Part shown: positions 1 to 6,924 of the stretch, piece by piece
How positions within the stretch are numbered: the stretch's first letter is position 1
Layout of the letters: each line of letters starts with the position of its first letter
NCBI GenBank assembly: GCA_000715605.1
Contig: KL568546.1
Coordinates: 81,393 to 92,019, forward strand
Reading direction: 5' to 3'
DNA length: 10,627 bases
Source of the DNA: Streptomyces speibonae
GTDB taxonomy: Bacteria; Actinomycetota; Actinomycetes; Streptomycetales; Streptomycetaceae
Notes under the pieces: model-generated
Seen by the model: only the letters and a program-made list of their open reading frames with translations
Told to the model about the DNA's origin: nothing
Database searches by the model: none
Position numbers and translations under genes: made by a program

Positions 1-1062
1 GGCTTCGACCTCACCACCCGCAAGCGCCTCGCCGCCGAGGCCTTCCAGCACACGGCCGCCTACGACGTCGCCGTCGCGAGCTGGTTCGCCTCCGAGTACG
101 CCCCGGTGGACGACTCGCGGTTCCCCGACTTCCTCGGCGCCACCTGGGAGCGCAAGAACACCCTCCGCTACGGCGAGAACCCGCACCAGCCCGCCGCGCT
201 CTACGTGTCGGGGACGGGCGGCCTGGCCGAGGCCGAGCAGCTGCACGGCAAGGAGATGTCCTACAACAACTACACGGACACCGACGCCGCGCTGCGTGCC
301 GCGTACGACCACGAGGCCCCGGCCGTCGCGATCATCAAGCACGCCAACCCGTGCGGCATCGCCGTCGGCGCGGACGTCGCCGAGGCGCACCGCAAGGCCC
401 ACGCCTGCGACCCGCTGTCGGCGTTCGGCGGGGTGATCGCGGTCAACCGCCCGGTCTCCAGGGAGATGGCCGAGCAGGTCGCGGAGATCTTCACCGAGGT
501 CATCGTCGCGCCGGACTACGAGGAGGGCGCGCTGGAGGCGCTCGCCAAGAAGAAGAACATCCGCGTGCTGCGCGCCCCGCAGGCGCCGGCCGCCCCGGTC
601 GAGGTCAAGCCGATCGACGGCGGAGCGCTGCTCCAGGTCACCGACCGGCTCCAGGCCGAGGGCGACGACCCGGCCACCTGGACGCTGGCCACCGGCGAGG
701 CCCTGTCCGAGGCCGAACTGGCCGACCTGGCCTTCGCCTGGAAGGCGTGCCGCGCGGTGAAGTCCAACGCGATCCTGCTCGCCAAGGACGGCGCCTCCGT
801 CGGCGTCGGCATGGGCCAGGTCAACCGCGTCGACTCCGCCAAGCTGGCGGTGGAGCGGGCGGGCGCCGAGCGCGCGGCCGGTTCGTTCGCCGCCTCGGAC
901 GCCTTCTTCCCGTTCCCGGACGGCCTGGAGATCCTCACCGGAGCCGGGGTGAAGGCCGTGGTCCAGCCCGGCGGCTCGGTCCGCGACGAACTGGTCGTCG
1001 AGGCCGCGAAGAAGGCCGGCGTGACCATGTACTTCACGGGCACGCGGCACTTCTTCCACTGA
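1..1062 (+). CDS. purH: Bifunctional AICAR transformylase / IMP cyclohydrolase, 5'-truncated
   Basis: PurH carries out the last two steps of de novo purine synthesis in the cytoplasm: formylation of AICAR with 10-formyl-tetrahydrofolate, then ring closure to IMP. The reading frame is open from base 1 (first residues [10 protein letters not shown]) and gives 353 residues of a protein usually near 520, so the N-terminal third, most of the cyclohydrolase (MGS-like) domain, lies outside the window. The transformylase domain is complete. Seen, numbering from the first visible residue, are RYGENPHQ (56-63), the catalytic Lys113-His114 pair in [51 protein letters not shown] and the C-terminal TGTRHFFH. 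The gene ends 7 bp before a strong hairpin and converges with the M15-like gene. It would depend on folate one-carbon units of the kind made by the downstream folD. The call is essentially certain. Confidence 0.98.
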   Translation, partial: GFDLTTRKRLAAEAFQHTAAYDVAVASWFASEYAPVDDSRFPDFLGATWERKNTLRYGENPHQPAALYVSGTGGLAEAEQLHGKEMSYNNYTDTDAALRAAYDHEAPAVAIIKHANPCGIAVGADVAEAHRKAHACDPLSAFGGVIAVNRPVSREMAEQVAEIFTEVIVAPDYEEGALEALAKKKNIRVLRAPQAPAAPVEVKPIDGGALLQVTDRLQAEGDDPATWTLATGEALSEAELADLAFAWKACRAVKSNAILLAKDGASVGVGMGQVNRVDSAKLAVERAGAERAAGSFAASDAFFPFPDGLEILTGAGVKAVVQPGGSVRDELVVEAAKKAGVTMYFTGTRHFFH

Positions 1063-1069
1063 CGGATCC

Positions 1070-1110
1070 GTTCCGCGCGGTCGCCGGTCAGGCGGGCGAC
1101 CGCGCGGAAC
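1070..1110. terminator. Bidirectional hairpin terminator between purH and the M15-like gene
   Basis: A perfect 16-bp inverted repeat is seen: arm 1070-1085 (GTTCCGCGCGGTCGCC) pairs with 1095-1110 around a 9-nt loop. It sits 8 bases after the purH stop and 16 bases after the stop of the leftward gene at 1126. No T-run follows on either strand, which is usual for actinobacterial terminators. The position between convergent stops supports a shared terminator. Confidence 0.85.
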
Positions 1111-1125
1111 AGCGGGCGGCGGAGG

Positions 1126-1788
1126 TCACGTCCCGCGCTGGGTGCGTGCCAGCCGGCGTGCCTTGGCGCGCCGCGCCCGGTCCATGGGGTCCTCCACCGC
1201 GCCGGGGCGCGGCCCGTCGTGCCGCGGCGCGCGGACGTCCAGGGTCTTCGCCAGACGCGTCAGGTCCTTCGCACCGGGCTTCGCGTCGATCTGGAAGTGG
1301 CCCTCGGCGACGGGGGAGAGATCCCCGCCCCACCGCACCAGGCCCTCGCAGTCGGCGAGGATGTCGCGCACGATCGTCCTGTGGTGCGGCCACATGCCGT
1401 CGCCCGCCCCCAGCGGGTACTGGAGCGGGTGCAGCGCGATGGCCGTACCGGACAGGTGGTTCGACTCGAACGCGGCGCGCACCGTGCGGTCGGCGCGGTG
1501 TCCCACGACGTCCCGGGAGGCGGTCAGCGGACCGACCTCGTAGTGCCAGCGTCTCGCGACGTGCAGGAGGATCGCGGCCGCGTCCGGGTGCAGGCGCACG
1601 GTGGCGGGGGAGCCCTCGATGCGGAACCGTTCGATGACGTCCGGATCGATCGTCCAGCCGTTGTCACTGCCCGGGGCGTCCCAGGTGTCCGTCGCCGCGG
1701 CGACGGACGGGGCGGTGACACCGCCCAGCGCGGCGCCGGCGCCGATGACACCGGCGGACACCAACAGGGTTCGGCGGGTGAGCGTCAT
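1126..1788 (-). CDS. Tat-exported M15 (D-Ala-D-Ala carboxypeptidase-like) protein, possibly catalytically dead
   Basis: A 220-aa secreted protein. The N-terminus MTLTRRTLL followed by a hydrophobic stretch (8-24) and SVAAA near 28-32 is a twin-arginine signal with a likely cleavage site near 32. The mature part resembles zinc peptidases of family M15 (VanY / L-Ala-D-Glu endolysin type), which cut peptidoglycan stem peptides. It has SNHLSGTAI (109-117), WGGD (153-156) and GHFQID (163-168). The family pattern SxHxxGxAxD should place a zinc-binding Asp at 118; Ala is present, with His at 120. The acid usually three residues before the second zinc His (His164) is also Ala (161), with Glu at 162. 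Activity is therefore doubtful. The C-terminal tail (about 190-220) is rich in Arg and Lys. I chose ATG at 1788, one base past the preceding stop and with GGCGG 8 nt upstream. A GTG at 1797 would add three residues and overlap the neighbour by 8 bp. The gene is almost certainly co-transcribed with the gene before it. Confidence 0.85.
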   Translation of the reverse strand: MTLTRRTLLVSAGVIGAGAALGGVTAPSVAAATDTWDAPGSDNGWTIDPDVIERFRIEGSPATVRLHPDAAAILLHVARRWHYEVGPLTASRDVVGHRADRTVRAAFESNHLSGTAIALHPLQYPLGAGDGMWPHHRTIVRDILADCEGLVRWGGDLSPVAEGHFQIDAKPGAKDLTRLAKTLDVRAPRHDGPRPGAVEDPMDRARRAKARRLARTQRGT

Positions 1789-1789
1789 G

Positions 1790-4213
1790 TCACTCACCGC
1801 CCTCGGCGTCGACGCGCTCCTGCAGCTCCCAGACGTAGGAGAGCATGAAGTTGCTCAGCTGCGCCGGCTCGATGTTCTCCGGGAAATCCTCCCGGGACAG
1901 CTGCAGCGGGCCGACGCGGTACCAGACGCCGAACTTCATCATGAGGTCGGAGTTCTCGTTCATGATCATGTTTCTCAGGATCGTCTGTGCCCGGGAGCCG
2001 CTGCCGCCGAAGCGATCGTTGAAGAACAGCGTGTTCCGGCGCTGGCACACGCGCTCGGTGGTTCTGTCGACATCACTGCCGTAGTACGCCCGTATCGCCT
2101 CGGCCACGTTGAGTGACTCCTCCCGCATGCGGCGCATGATGTTGAAACCGTCGACGTCGCACGTCCAGTCCTGGTGGTCGAACGACGAGGCGGTGTCCCG
2201 CCTCCCCAGGTACTTCTGGGCGAAGATCAGCGGGTTGGGATATTCGGACTTGTTCGTCCGCCAGTCCTTGTAGAAGGTCAGTACGTCGCCGCCCCAGCCG
2301 CCGCCGTCCCCCAGCGTCACCCTGTCCGTGCGGGTCGGGTGCTTGATGCACGCCTCGACCACAGCCATCAGATGCTCCGTGGTGATGGACGTCCCCGTCA
2401 CCGGATCGGTCATGAACCTGCGCCCGTCGAGCGTCAGTCCCTTGGCCTTGGCCGCGTCGATCCAGTCCTGGTCCACCGCGCCCAGTGCCAGCTTGAACTG
2501 CAGGTCGTTGTAGATCTCCTGGCGGTAGAAGTGGCAGACCAGCTCGTCGACGTCGTAACCTCGGCCGTCGTCGAACTCCACCGCCGCGTCGCGGAGGCGC
2601 TCGACGTAGTCGATGAAATCCTGGGCCGGTGACTCGGTGACGTTGAGCCGCGCGGTGCCCGGGTCGGAATTGCGCCGCCAGACGTTCCGGTCGAGGTCCC
2701 AGGCCTCGCCGTAACTGCCGCTGCCGTAGCTGAAGGTGCCCTGCCGGATCTGGTTGAACGACCAGTTGGCCGGCAGGGGGAATCCGAGGTTGCCGGAGAA
2801 TCCCCAGGACAGGCCCGACACGAACGACCAGGTCGCACCCACGCGGTTCGACACGTTGCTGCACACGTTGCGTGAGCCGTACACCCCGTAGGTGTAGCGG
2901 TTGGTGCGTCCCAGCGCGGCGCGTACACCGCGGAAGTACGGAATCACGTGGTCGTCGATGTCGGCCTGGGTCGCGTCGAAGTCCACGGCGAAGTAGATGC
3001 AGGTGCCGCGGTTGAAACCGAACTCCCTGGCCCGTTCCTCGGCCACCTCACCCTGCTCGAATCCCTTGTCGTAGGTGAAGTTCCAGCTCTCCGTGCCGTT
3101 CCACTGGAAGATCGGGTAGACGCGCAGGCCGCCCCGGATGATGTCGCTCAGCTCGGTGTGGGTGAGCGCCTTGCCGAGGTAGTAGGGGTCGTCCGACGAC
3201 AGGTGTTCGTCGAGGTAGCGGCCGACCACTTGGAATCCTGCGTCCCGCAGGGCCTTGGCGCGGACGAAGGTGAGGGGTTCGGCCTCGTCGCAGGCGGTGG
3301 TCTCCCGATACTCATTCCCGGTGGAGACCAGCAGCTGGGCCCAGGTGTCGTAGTCCGACCGCCCGGTCACGGACAGCTGGCTGAATCTTTGGAACACCCT
3401 GATGAATTCCGCGGTCTTGTCCGTGTACTCGCGCCGGATCGCGGTGCTCACCGGTTTGTTGTCGAGGATCACCGGCGAGTTGAACGTGCACAGGGCCGTG
3501 AAGAGGTGCACCAGGTCGCCCTCGCTGCCCTCCCCGAGCGTGGGCTGGTCCTTGAGCGCCGACTTGGTGTTGCTGCCGAAGTAGCCGCCGATCTCGGAGC
3601 GCGGGATCCCGATCTCGAATTGCAGGGCCTTCATCACCGCCTGCTGGACGTCACGGGAGTAGACGCCGTCGCACGGGCTGAGATCCATGGTGGTGATCTC
3701 TTCGCCGTGGACGTAGGTGAGGTTCAGATGCCGCTGGAACTGCTGGATCTCCGACGAACCGCCGGGCACCAGCCGGAACTGGTCCATGCGCATCAGCGCC
3801 TTGATGATCAGCGCGAGGAGCCGGGTGGGGATGTTCGAGACATCGGCGGCCGACCCCAGTCCCGCGTCGCGGATCAGGTCGTTCATGGAGTCGGTGGTCA
3901 CCGAGGTCCACTGGTCCGCCGACGAGGCGCCGTAGTACCCCTTGCACCACAGCCCGTAGTTGATGATGCGGACCAGGTTGGCGTTGCGTTCGGAGGGGCG
4001 GATGCCGCCGCGGTCCACGACCGCGGCGAACGTGCCGGGCCCGAAGTTCTGCACGGTGGGGGAGATGCCGAGCTCGTGCTGGAGTCCCTGGGTGAGACTG
4101 AGCACCGTCGCCCACCCCGTCCTCCCGTCCGTCGCGCACGGCACGTATCCCGCGACACCGCGGTAGGTCGCGTTCACCCATTGCTGGGCGGCGAGCACAT
4201 GGGGATCGCTCAT
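1790..4213 (-). CDS. Signal-less multidomain protein with peptidoglycan-binding-like repeats and a DUF1906 glycoside-hydrolase-like domain
   Basis: An 807-aa protein with three regions. Residues 1-300 hold repeated peptidoglycan-binding-like units: an N-terminal block (LAAQQWVNATY...LQHELGI), one at about 155-225 (IQQFQRHLNLTY...YFGSNTKSAL), and a short one at about 268-300 (FQRFSQLSVTGRSDYDTWAQLLVSTGN). Residues about 305-515 match the Rv2525c/DUF1906 glycoside-hydrolase-like fold, related to GH25: VGRYL (330-334), GGLRVYPIFQW (361-371), IYFAVDFD (406-413, with candidate catalytic Asp411 and Asp413), YGVYGS (442-447) and AWDLD (504-508). Residues about 520-807 match nothing I recognise. There is no signal peptide or membrane segment, although it looks wall-directed and mycobacterial Rv2525c is a Tat substrate. 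The start is ATG 4213 with a modest GGGA 5 nt upstream. It lies 138 bp after the kinase and 1 bp before the Tat-exported M15-like gene. Likely role: binding or remodelling cell wall glycan. The domain assignment is fairly firm; enzymatic activity is unproven. Confidence 0.85.
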   Translation of the reverse strand: MSDPHVLAAQQWVNATYRGVAGYVPCATDGRTGWATVLSLTQGLQHELGISPTVQNFGPGTFAAVVDRGGIRPSERNANLVRIINYGLWCKGYYGASSADQWTSVTTDSMNDLIRDAGLGSAADVSNIPTRLLALIIKALMRMDQFRLVPGGSSEIQQFQRHLNLTYVHGEEITTMDLSPCDGVYSRDVQQAVMKALQFEIGIPRSEIGGYFGSNTKSALKDQPTLGEGSEGDLVHLFTALCTFNSPVILDNKPVSTAIRREYTDKTAEFIRVFQRFSQLSVTGRSDYDTWAQLLVSTGNEYRETTACDEAEPLTFVRAKALRDAGFQVVGRYLDEHLSSDDPYYLGKALTHTELSDIIRGGLRVYPIFQWNGTESWNFTYDKGFEQGEVAEERAREFGFNRGTCIYFAVDFDATQADIDDHVIPYFRGVRAALGRTNRYTYGVYGSRNVCSNVSNRVGATWSFVSGLSWGFSGNLGFPLPANWSFNQIRQGTFSYGSGSYGEAWDLDRNVWRRNSDPGTARLNVTESPAQDFIDYVERLRDAAVEFDDGRGYDVDELVCHFYRQEIYNDLQFKLALGAVDQDWIDAAKAKGLTLDGRRFMTDPVTGTSITTEHLMAVVEACIKHPTRTDRVTLGDGGGWGGDVLTFYKDWRTNKSEYPNPLIFAQKYLGRRDTASSFDHQDWTCDVDGFNIMRRMREESLNVAEAIRAYYGSDVDRTTERVCQRRNTLFFNDRFGGSGSRAQTILRNMIMNENSDLMMKFGVWYRVGPLQLSREDFPENIEPAQLSNFMLSYVWELQERVDAEGGE

Positions 4214-4351
4214 GGTGGTGTCCCGTCAGGTCTGAGCGGTGGCGGAGAAGGGATGCGGGGGCACCCCGTGCCAGCACCCTCACGCAGGGATGCCGACGGC
4301 GGAACCTGGAGAGTTCGGGGTTGCGTTGCACGAGGACAGTGTGGTGGGCGG
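4214..4351 (-). other. Gap between the kinase and the glycoside-hydrolase-like gene
   Basis: This 138-bp non-coding spacer is the only sizeable break in the leftward four-gene run. It holds a short hairpin, GGCAC (4260-4264) with GTGCC (4268-4272), and an imperfect one, GCACCCT (4274-4280) with AGGGATGC (4286-4293). Neither is strong enough to call a terminator, and I see no convincing -35/-10 pair. The downstream gene may be reached by read-through from the kinase, possibly attenuated here, or have its own unrecognised promoter. Confidence 0.4.
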
Positions 4352-5833
4352 TCACCAGGGGGTCAGGTAGTCCACCACCGCCGTGAACGACGAGCAGCTG
4401 TCGATGAGTTTGTGCGAGCGCGGGGCGTACGTGCCCGCCAGGTTGCCCATGCTGTTGACCGGGGTGCAGCCGGTGCGCTGGGCCGTGCGGCGCCGGTCGG
4501 CGTCGGCGGGGCGGAACCCGGTGCCCCGGAAGTAGGCCACGGCACGGTCGGGCCGGTCGTCGTCGAGGTTGTTGAAGACGGAGCGCACGGGGGCGTCGGC
4601 GGTCCAGTCGCAGGTCGCCCTGCCCGACTGCCAGTCGGAGTCGTCGCCCCGCCAGACGCACATGTTCCCGTTGCCGTTGTGCTCGCTGAAGAAGCAGACG
4701 CTGTCCCGTGGGCAGTGGTGATAGCCGTAGAGCACCTTGCCGTTCGGGCCGGTGGGGAACGCCTGTGCCTTCGGCAGCGCCGCGTACACCGGCGTCCCGT
4801 CCTCCGCGGTGACATGGGCGTGGACCTTCGCCGCCAGCACGGTCGTCCCGAGCACGGCGGCCGACAGAACGGCGCGGAGCACCGGACGGCGGTGCCGCGG
4901 ACCGCGCGGGCGGAGCCGGGACAGGCGGGGCGGACCGGGGACGCCGGCCGCCGCTTCCACGCGGCGCAGCAGGACCTCCGTGGTGGGGCGGTCCGCGCCC
5001 GCGGGTGCCAGGCAGTCGCGGACGATCTCCCGCCAGCCGTCGGGGAGCGCGGGGGACAACCGCAGCTCCTCGTGGCCGCGCGCGTAACGCATCACCGCGT
5101 CGGCGCGAGCCTGCGGGGAGCCCCCGGGCAGTGGGAGCGCTCCCGTGAGCGCGACGTGGGCCAGGACGCCGAAGGCCCACACGTCGGCCGACGGCCGGGT
5201 CCGTGTCCCGCGCTCGTCGGTCTCCGGCCAGAGCAGTTCGGGCGGGGTGTAGTCCGGAGTGGCGAACGCGGTGGTGTAGGCGTGGGTGCCCTCCAGCTCG
5301 GCGGCCGTGTTGAAATCGGCGAGCCGTACCGAACCGTCCGCCATCAGCAGGACGTTCGCGGGCTTCAGGTCCCCGTGCACCCAGCCCGCGTGGCGCAACT
5401 GGTGCAGGCCCTCGCAGATCTGCGCCAGCAGCGCGGGGGCGTGCTCCGGGGCGGGGCTCCGGTCCAGTACGGCGTCCAGGGACTCCTCGGCCTGCTCCAG
5501 GACCAGGACCGTGGCGCCGTCCAGCTCCGGGTGTTCCGGGTCGTCGACCGTCAGGGTGTCGTACATCCGGATCAGCCGGGGGGAGCGCAGCCGGCGCAGC
5601 AGCCGTACCTCGCGCTCGGCCAGATCGCGCAGATGGCGCAGCTGGCGGGGTGTGCGGGTGCCGGTCGGCAGGAACTTCAGCGCCGCCCGGCGCGGCAGCC
5701 CGCCGCCGTGCGCGGTGCTCCGGACCGCCCGGTAGACCGTGGCGAACGCGCCGGACGCGAGGGGTTCGCGCACTTCCCACGCGCCGATCCGGTAGCCCTT
5801 CGGGACGACGACGGCGTACGGCGCCGGGCTCAC
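4352..5833 (-). CDS. Membrane Ser/Thr protein kinase with an I36-like (crystallin-fold inhibitor) ectodomain
   Basis: A 493-aa Hanks-type kinase, predicted to phosphorylate Ser/Thr on cytoplasmic partners. Kinase domain about 14-295: glycine loop LASGAFATVY (25-34), Lys53 in AALKF, C-helix acid near Glu73/Glu75, catalytic loop VHGDLKPAN (152-160, Asp155), metal-binding Asp173 in DFN (DFG in most kinases), PPE (197-199), DVWAFGV (217-223) and Arg282. A basic stretch (306-316) precedes one membrane segment (about 318-335), placing the kinase inside. The exterior part (about 340-493) resembles peptidase inhibitor family I36 / SMPI: YHHCPRDSVCFF, VRSVFNNLDDD and VAYFRGTGF. It has six cysteines (374, 380, 392, 408, 456, 480), suggesting disulfides. 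The start is the GTG at 5833, which overlaps the FHA gene's stop by 4 bp (GTGA) and implies translational coupling. In-frame sequence continues upstream to 6118, but that region is the FHA gene. The kinase is certain; the ectodomain family is probable. Confidence 0.93.
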   Translation of the reverse strand: MSPAPYAVVVPKGYRIGAWEVREPLASGAFATVYRAVRSTAHGGGLPRRAALKFLPTGTRTPRQLRHLRDLAEREVRLLRRLRSPRLIRMYDTLTVDDPEHPELDGATVLVLEQAEESLDAVLDRSPAPEHAPALLAQICEGLHQLRHAGWVHGDLKPANVLLMADGSVRLADFNTAAELEGTHAYTTAFATPDYTPPELLWPETDERGTRTRPSADVWAFGVLAHVALTGALPLPGGSPQARADAVMRYARGHEELRLSPALPDGWREIVRDCLAPAGADRPTTEVLLRRVEAAAGVPGPPRLSRLRPRGPRHRRPVLRAVLSAAVLGTTVLAAKVHAHVTAEDGTPVYAALPKAQAFPTGPNGKVLYGYHHCPRDSVCFFSEHNGNGNMCVWRGDDSDWQSGRATCDWTADAPVRSVFNNLDDDRPDRAVAYFRGTGFRPADADRRRTAQRTGCTPVNSMGNLAGTYAPRSHKLIDSCSSFTAVVDYLTPW

Positions 5834-6570
5834 CGTACCGCCCCGCTCGGGAGGGGCGTGAGCACCACGAGGTCGTCCTCGCGCACGAGGTCGAACCGCA
5901 GGGCCAGGGAGACCAGCGACTCCTTCTTGCCGTGCACGCGACGGCCCGGCTCGGCCGCGTCCGGGCCCGGTCTCAGCCGCAGTTTGACGGCCAGGTAGTC
6001 GATGTTCCAGTAGACGGCGGAGCGGGTGACCTTGGGCCAGCCGGGACGCAGGAGCTCCACCACCTCCTCGACGGTGGGCAGCGGTGCGCTGGTGTCCCCC
6101 CGCAGCCGGCGCTCGCACAGGGCGGTCAGCACCGCGAAATACCGCTTGGTGCGGTCCAGGGAGAACGCCGGCACGGTGGCGGACCCCCCGAGTCCGTGGC
6201 GCTCCACGCTGCGGAACGCGTGCCGGGGGGCCCAGACGTCGAAGGTGAGCAGGTCACCCGCGGCGGGCAGGGTCACCCGGGAGAACTCGAACGGCACGGG
6301 CGCGTCCACCCGCCCCGGCGCTATCTTGACGTGCTCGCCCGCTCCCTCCGGGTTCTCCACCACATAGGTCTGGTCCTCGCTGAGGTTGCTCAGCAGCCAG
6401 AAGGTGTGGTGCGCGGTGATCTCCCCGGCGACCCGTGGCACTCCCTCGTGCGCGATGACCATCCCGTTCCGCGCCGGGGTTCTGCCGAACCCGACGTGTT
6501 CCCCCGCGCCGAGCCGTATCTGATCGCTTCCGGTACCGCTCGACGGCGGCACGACGATGACGCTGTACAT
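5830..6570 (-). CDS. FHA-like domain protein with a C-terminal winged-helix-like region
   Basis: A 246-aa cytoplasmic protein, first gene of the leftward run. Residues about 17-112 look like a divergent forkhead-associated domain, which in the family binds phosphothreonine: VGFGR (26-30), VPRVAGEIT (44-52), WLLSNLS (58-64) and YVVENPEGAGE (69-79). The usual Ser-x-x-His after the Gly-Arg is absent, so phosphopeptide binding may be altered. Residues about 138-238 (KRYFAVLTALCERRL ... PTVEEVVELL ... VTRSAVYWNIDYLAVKLRL) look like a winged-helix module and may bind DNA or protein. The start is ATG 6570, with AAGGGGGAA 7 nt upstream. The open frame continues upstream to 6804, but that stretch is low-complexity Ala/Gly/Arg and has no comparable ribosome site. 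The 4-bp overlap with the kinase suggests the two act together, the FHA protein as kinase partner or substrate. No transmembrane segment is seen. Confidence 0.88.
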   Translation of the reverse strand: MYSVIVVPPSSGTGSDQIRLGAGEHVGFGRTPARNGMVIAHEGVPRVAGEITAHHTFWLLSNLSEDQTYVVENPEGAGEHVKIAPGRVDAPVPFEFSRVTLPAAGDLLTFDVWAPRHAFRSVERHGLGGSATVPAFSLDRTKRYFAVLTALCERRLRGDTSAPLPTVEEVVELLRPGWPKVTRSAVYWNIDYLAVKLRLRPGPDAAEPGRRVHGKKESLVSLALRFDLVREDDLVVLTPLPSGAVR

Positions 6571-6586
6571 GGAGTTGTTCCCCCTT

Positions 6587-6602
6587 CCCCGATTGCTCGG
6601 GG
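6587..6602 (-). promoter_or_regulatory. Short hairpin abutting the FHA ribosome-binding site
   Basis: CCCCGA (6587-6592) and TCGGGG (6597-6602) form a 6-bp stem with a 4-nt loop. On the leftward transcript it ends directly at the AAGGGGGAA ribosome site of the FHA gene. It could influence translation start. This is inferred from position only. Confidence 0.3.
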
Positions 6603-6617
6603 CCAACTTTCCCCAGT

Positions 6618-6647
6618 CCAACGGGAAGCAGGGTGAGAGACGTTTCC
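6618..6647 (-). promoter_or_regulatory. Candidate ECF-type promoter for the FHA-kinase operon
   Basis: Read leftward, GGAAAC (6647-6642) and CGTTGG (6623-6618) are separated by 18 bp. This resembles the GGAAC/CGTT pattern of extracytoplasmic-function sigma factors. Transcription would start near 6611 and give a leader of about 40 nt. An envelope-stress sigma factor would suit a wall-related operon. Such short motifs occur by chance, so confidence is low. Confidence 0.3.
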
Positions 6648-6663
6648 GTACGGCGATGGGTCC

Positions 6664-6691
6664 CCCGGCGCCCGGCGCCCGGCGCCCGGCG
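6664..6691. repeat. Four tandem copies of CCCGGCG
   Basis: Four perfect contiguous copies of the 7-mer CCCGGCG are seen (6664-6670, 6671-6677, 6678-6684, 6685-6691), upstream of the FHA operon's likely promoter. In GC-rich DNA this may be simple slippage. Copy number could vary between strains. Confidence 0.8.
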
Positions 6692-6895
6692 GCCGCGGTG
6701 CGGGCACCGCTGAGCGCGGCGGCGGCCGCGGCGCACCCCTGCTCCCTCCACCGCGATGGTAGAGCCCGGGAAGGCCCCGACGGGGGGCCGCCGGAATCGT
6801 GCACCGGCGCTGCGCTGGACGTTTGCGCTGGAAGTCAACGGCCTTGTTTTCCGCACGTGTCGTCGCTAAGGGACCGGGTCGGTGCGGCCGGTGCG

Positions 6896-6924
6896 CCGTC
6901 CGCCCGGAACGGTCCGGCGGACGG
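6896..6924. repeat. Perfect 9-bp inverted repeat in the divergent region
   Basis: CCGTCCGCC (6896-6904) pairs with GGCGGACGG (6916-6924) across 11 nt. It lies far from either flanking stop codon, so it is less likely to be a gene-end terminator. It may be an operator or a leader structure. Confidence 0.6.

Noticed and set aside
4260..4272. GGCAC/GTGCC hairpin after the kinase as a terminator
   Set aside because: A 5-bp stem with a 3-nt loop and no tail is too weak next to the 16- and 17-bp terminators elsewhere in the window.
2948..5998. A 1016-residue open frame on the + strand
   Set aside because: It is antisense to the glycoside-hydrolase-like and kinase genes, is rich in Arg/Gly/Val low-complexity sequence with no domain motifs, and is the expected artefact of third-position GC bias.
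5834..6118. In-frame upstream extension of the kinase
   Set aside because: It lies wholly inside the FHA gene, and the GTG at 5833 with a 4-bp overlap gives a normal kinase N-terminus.
6571..6804. In-frame upstream extension of the FHA protein
   Set aside because: The translation is Ala/Gly/Arg-rich without structure, and the ATG at 6570 has a clear ribosome site.
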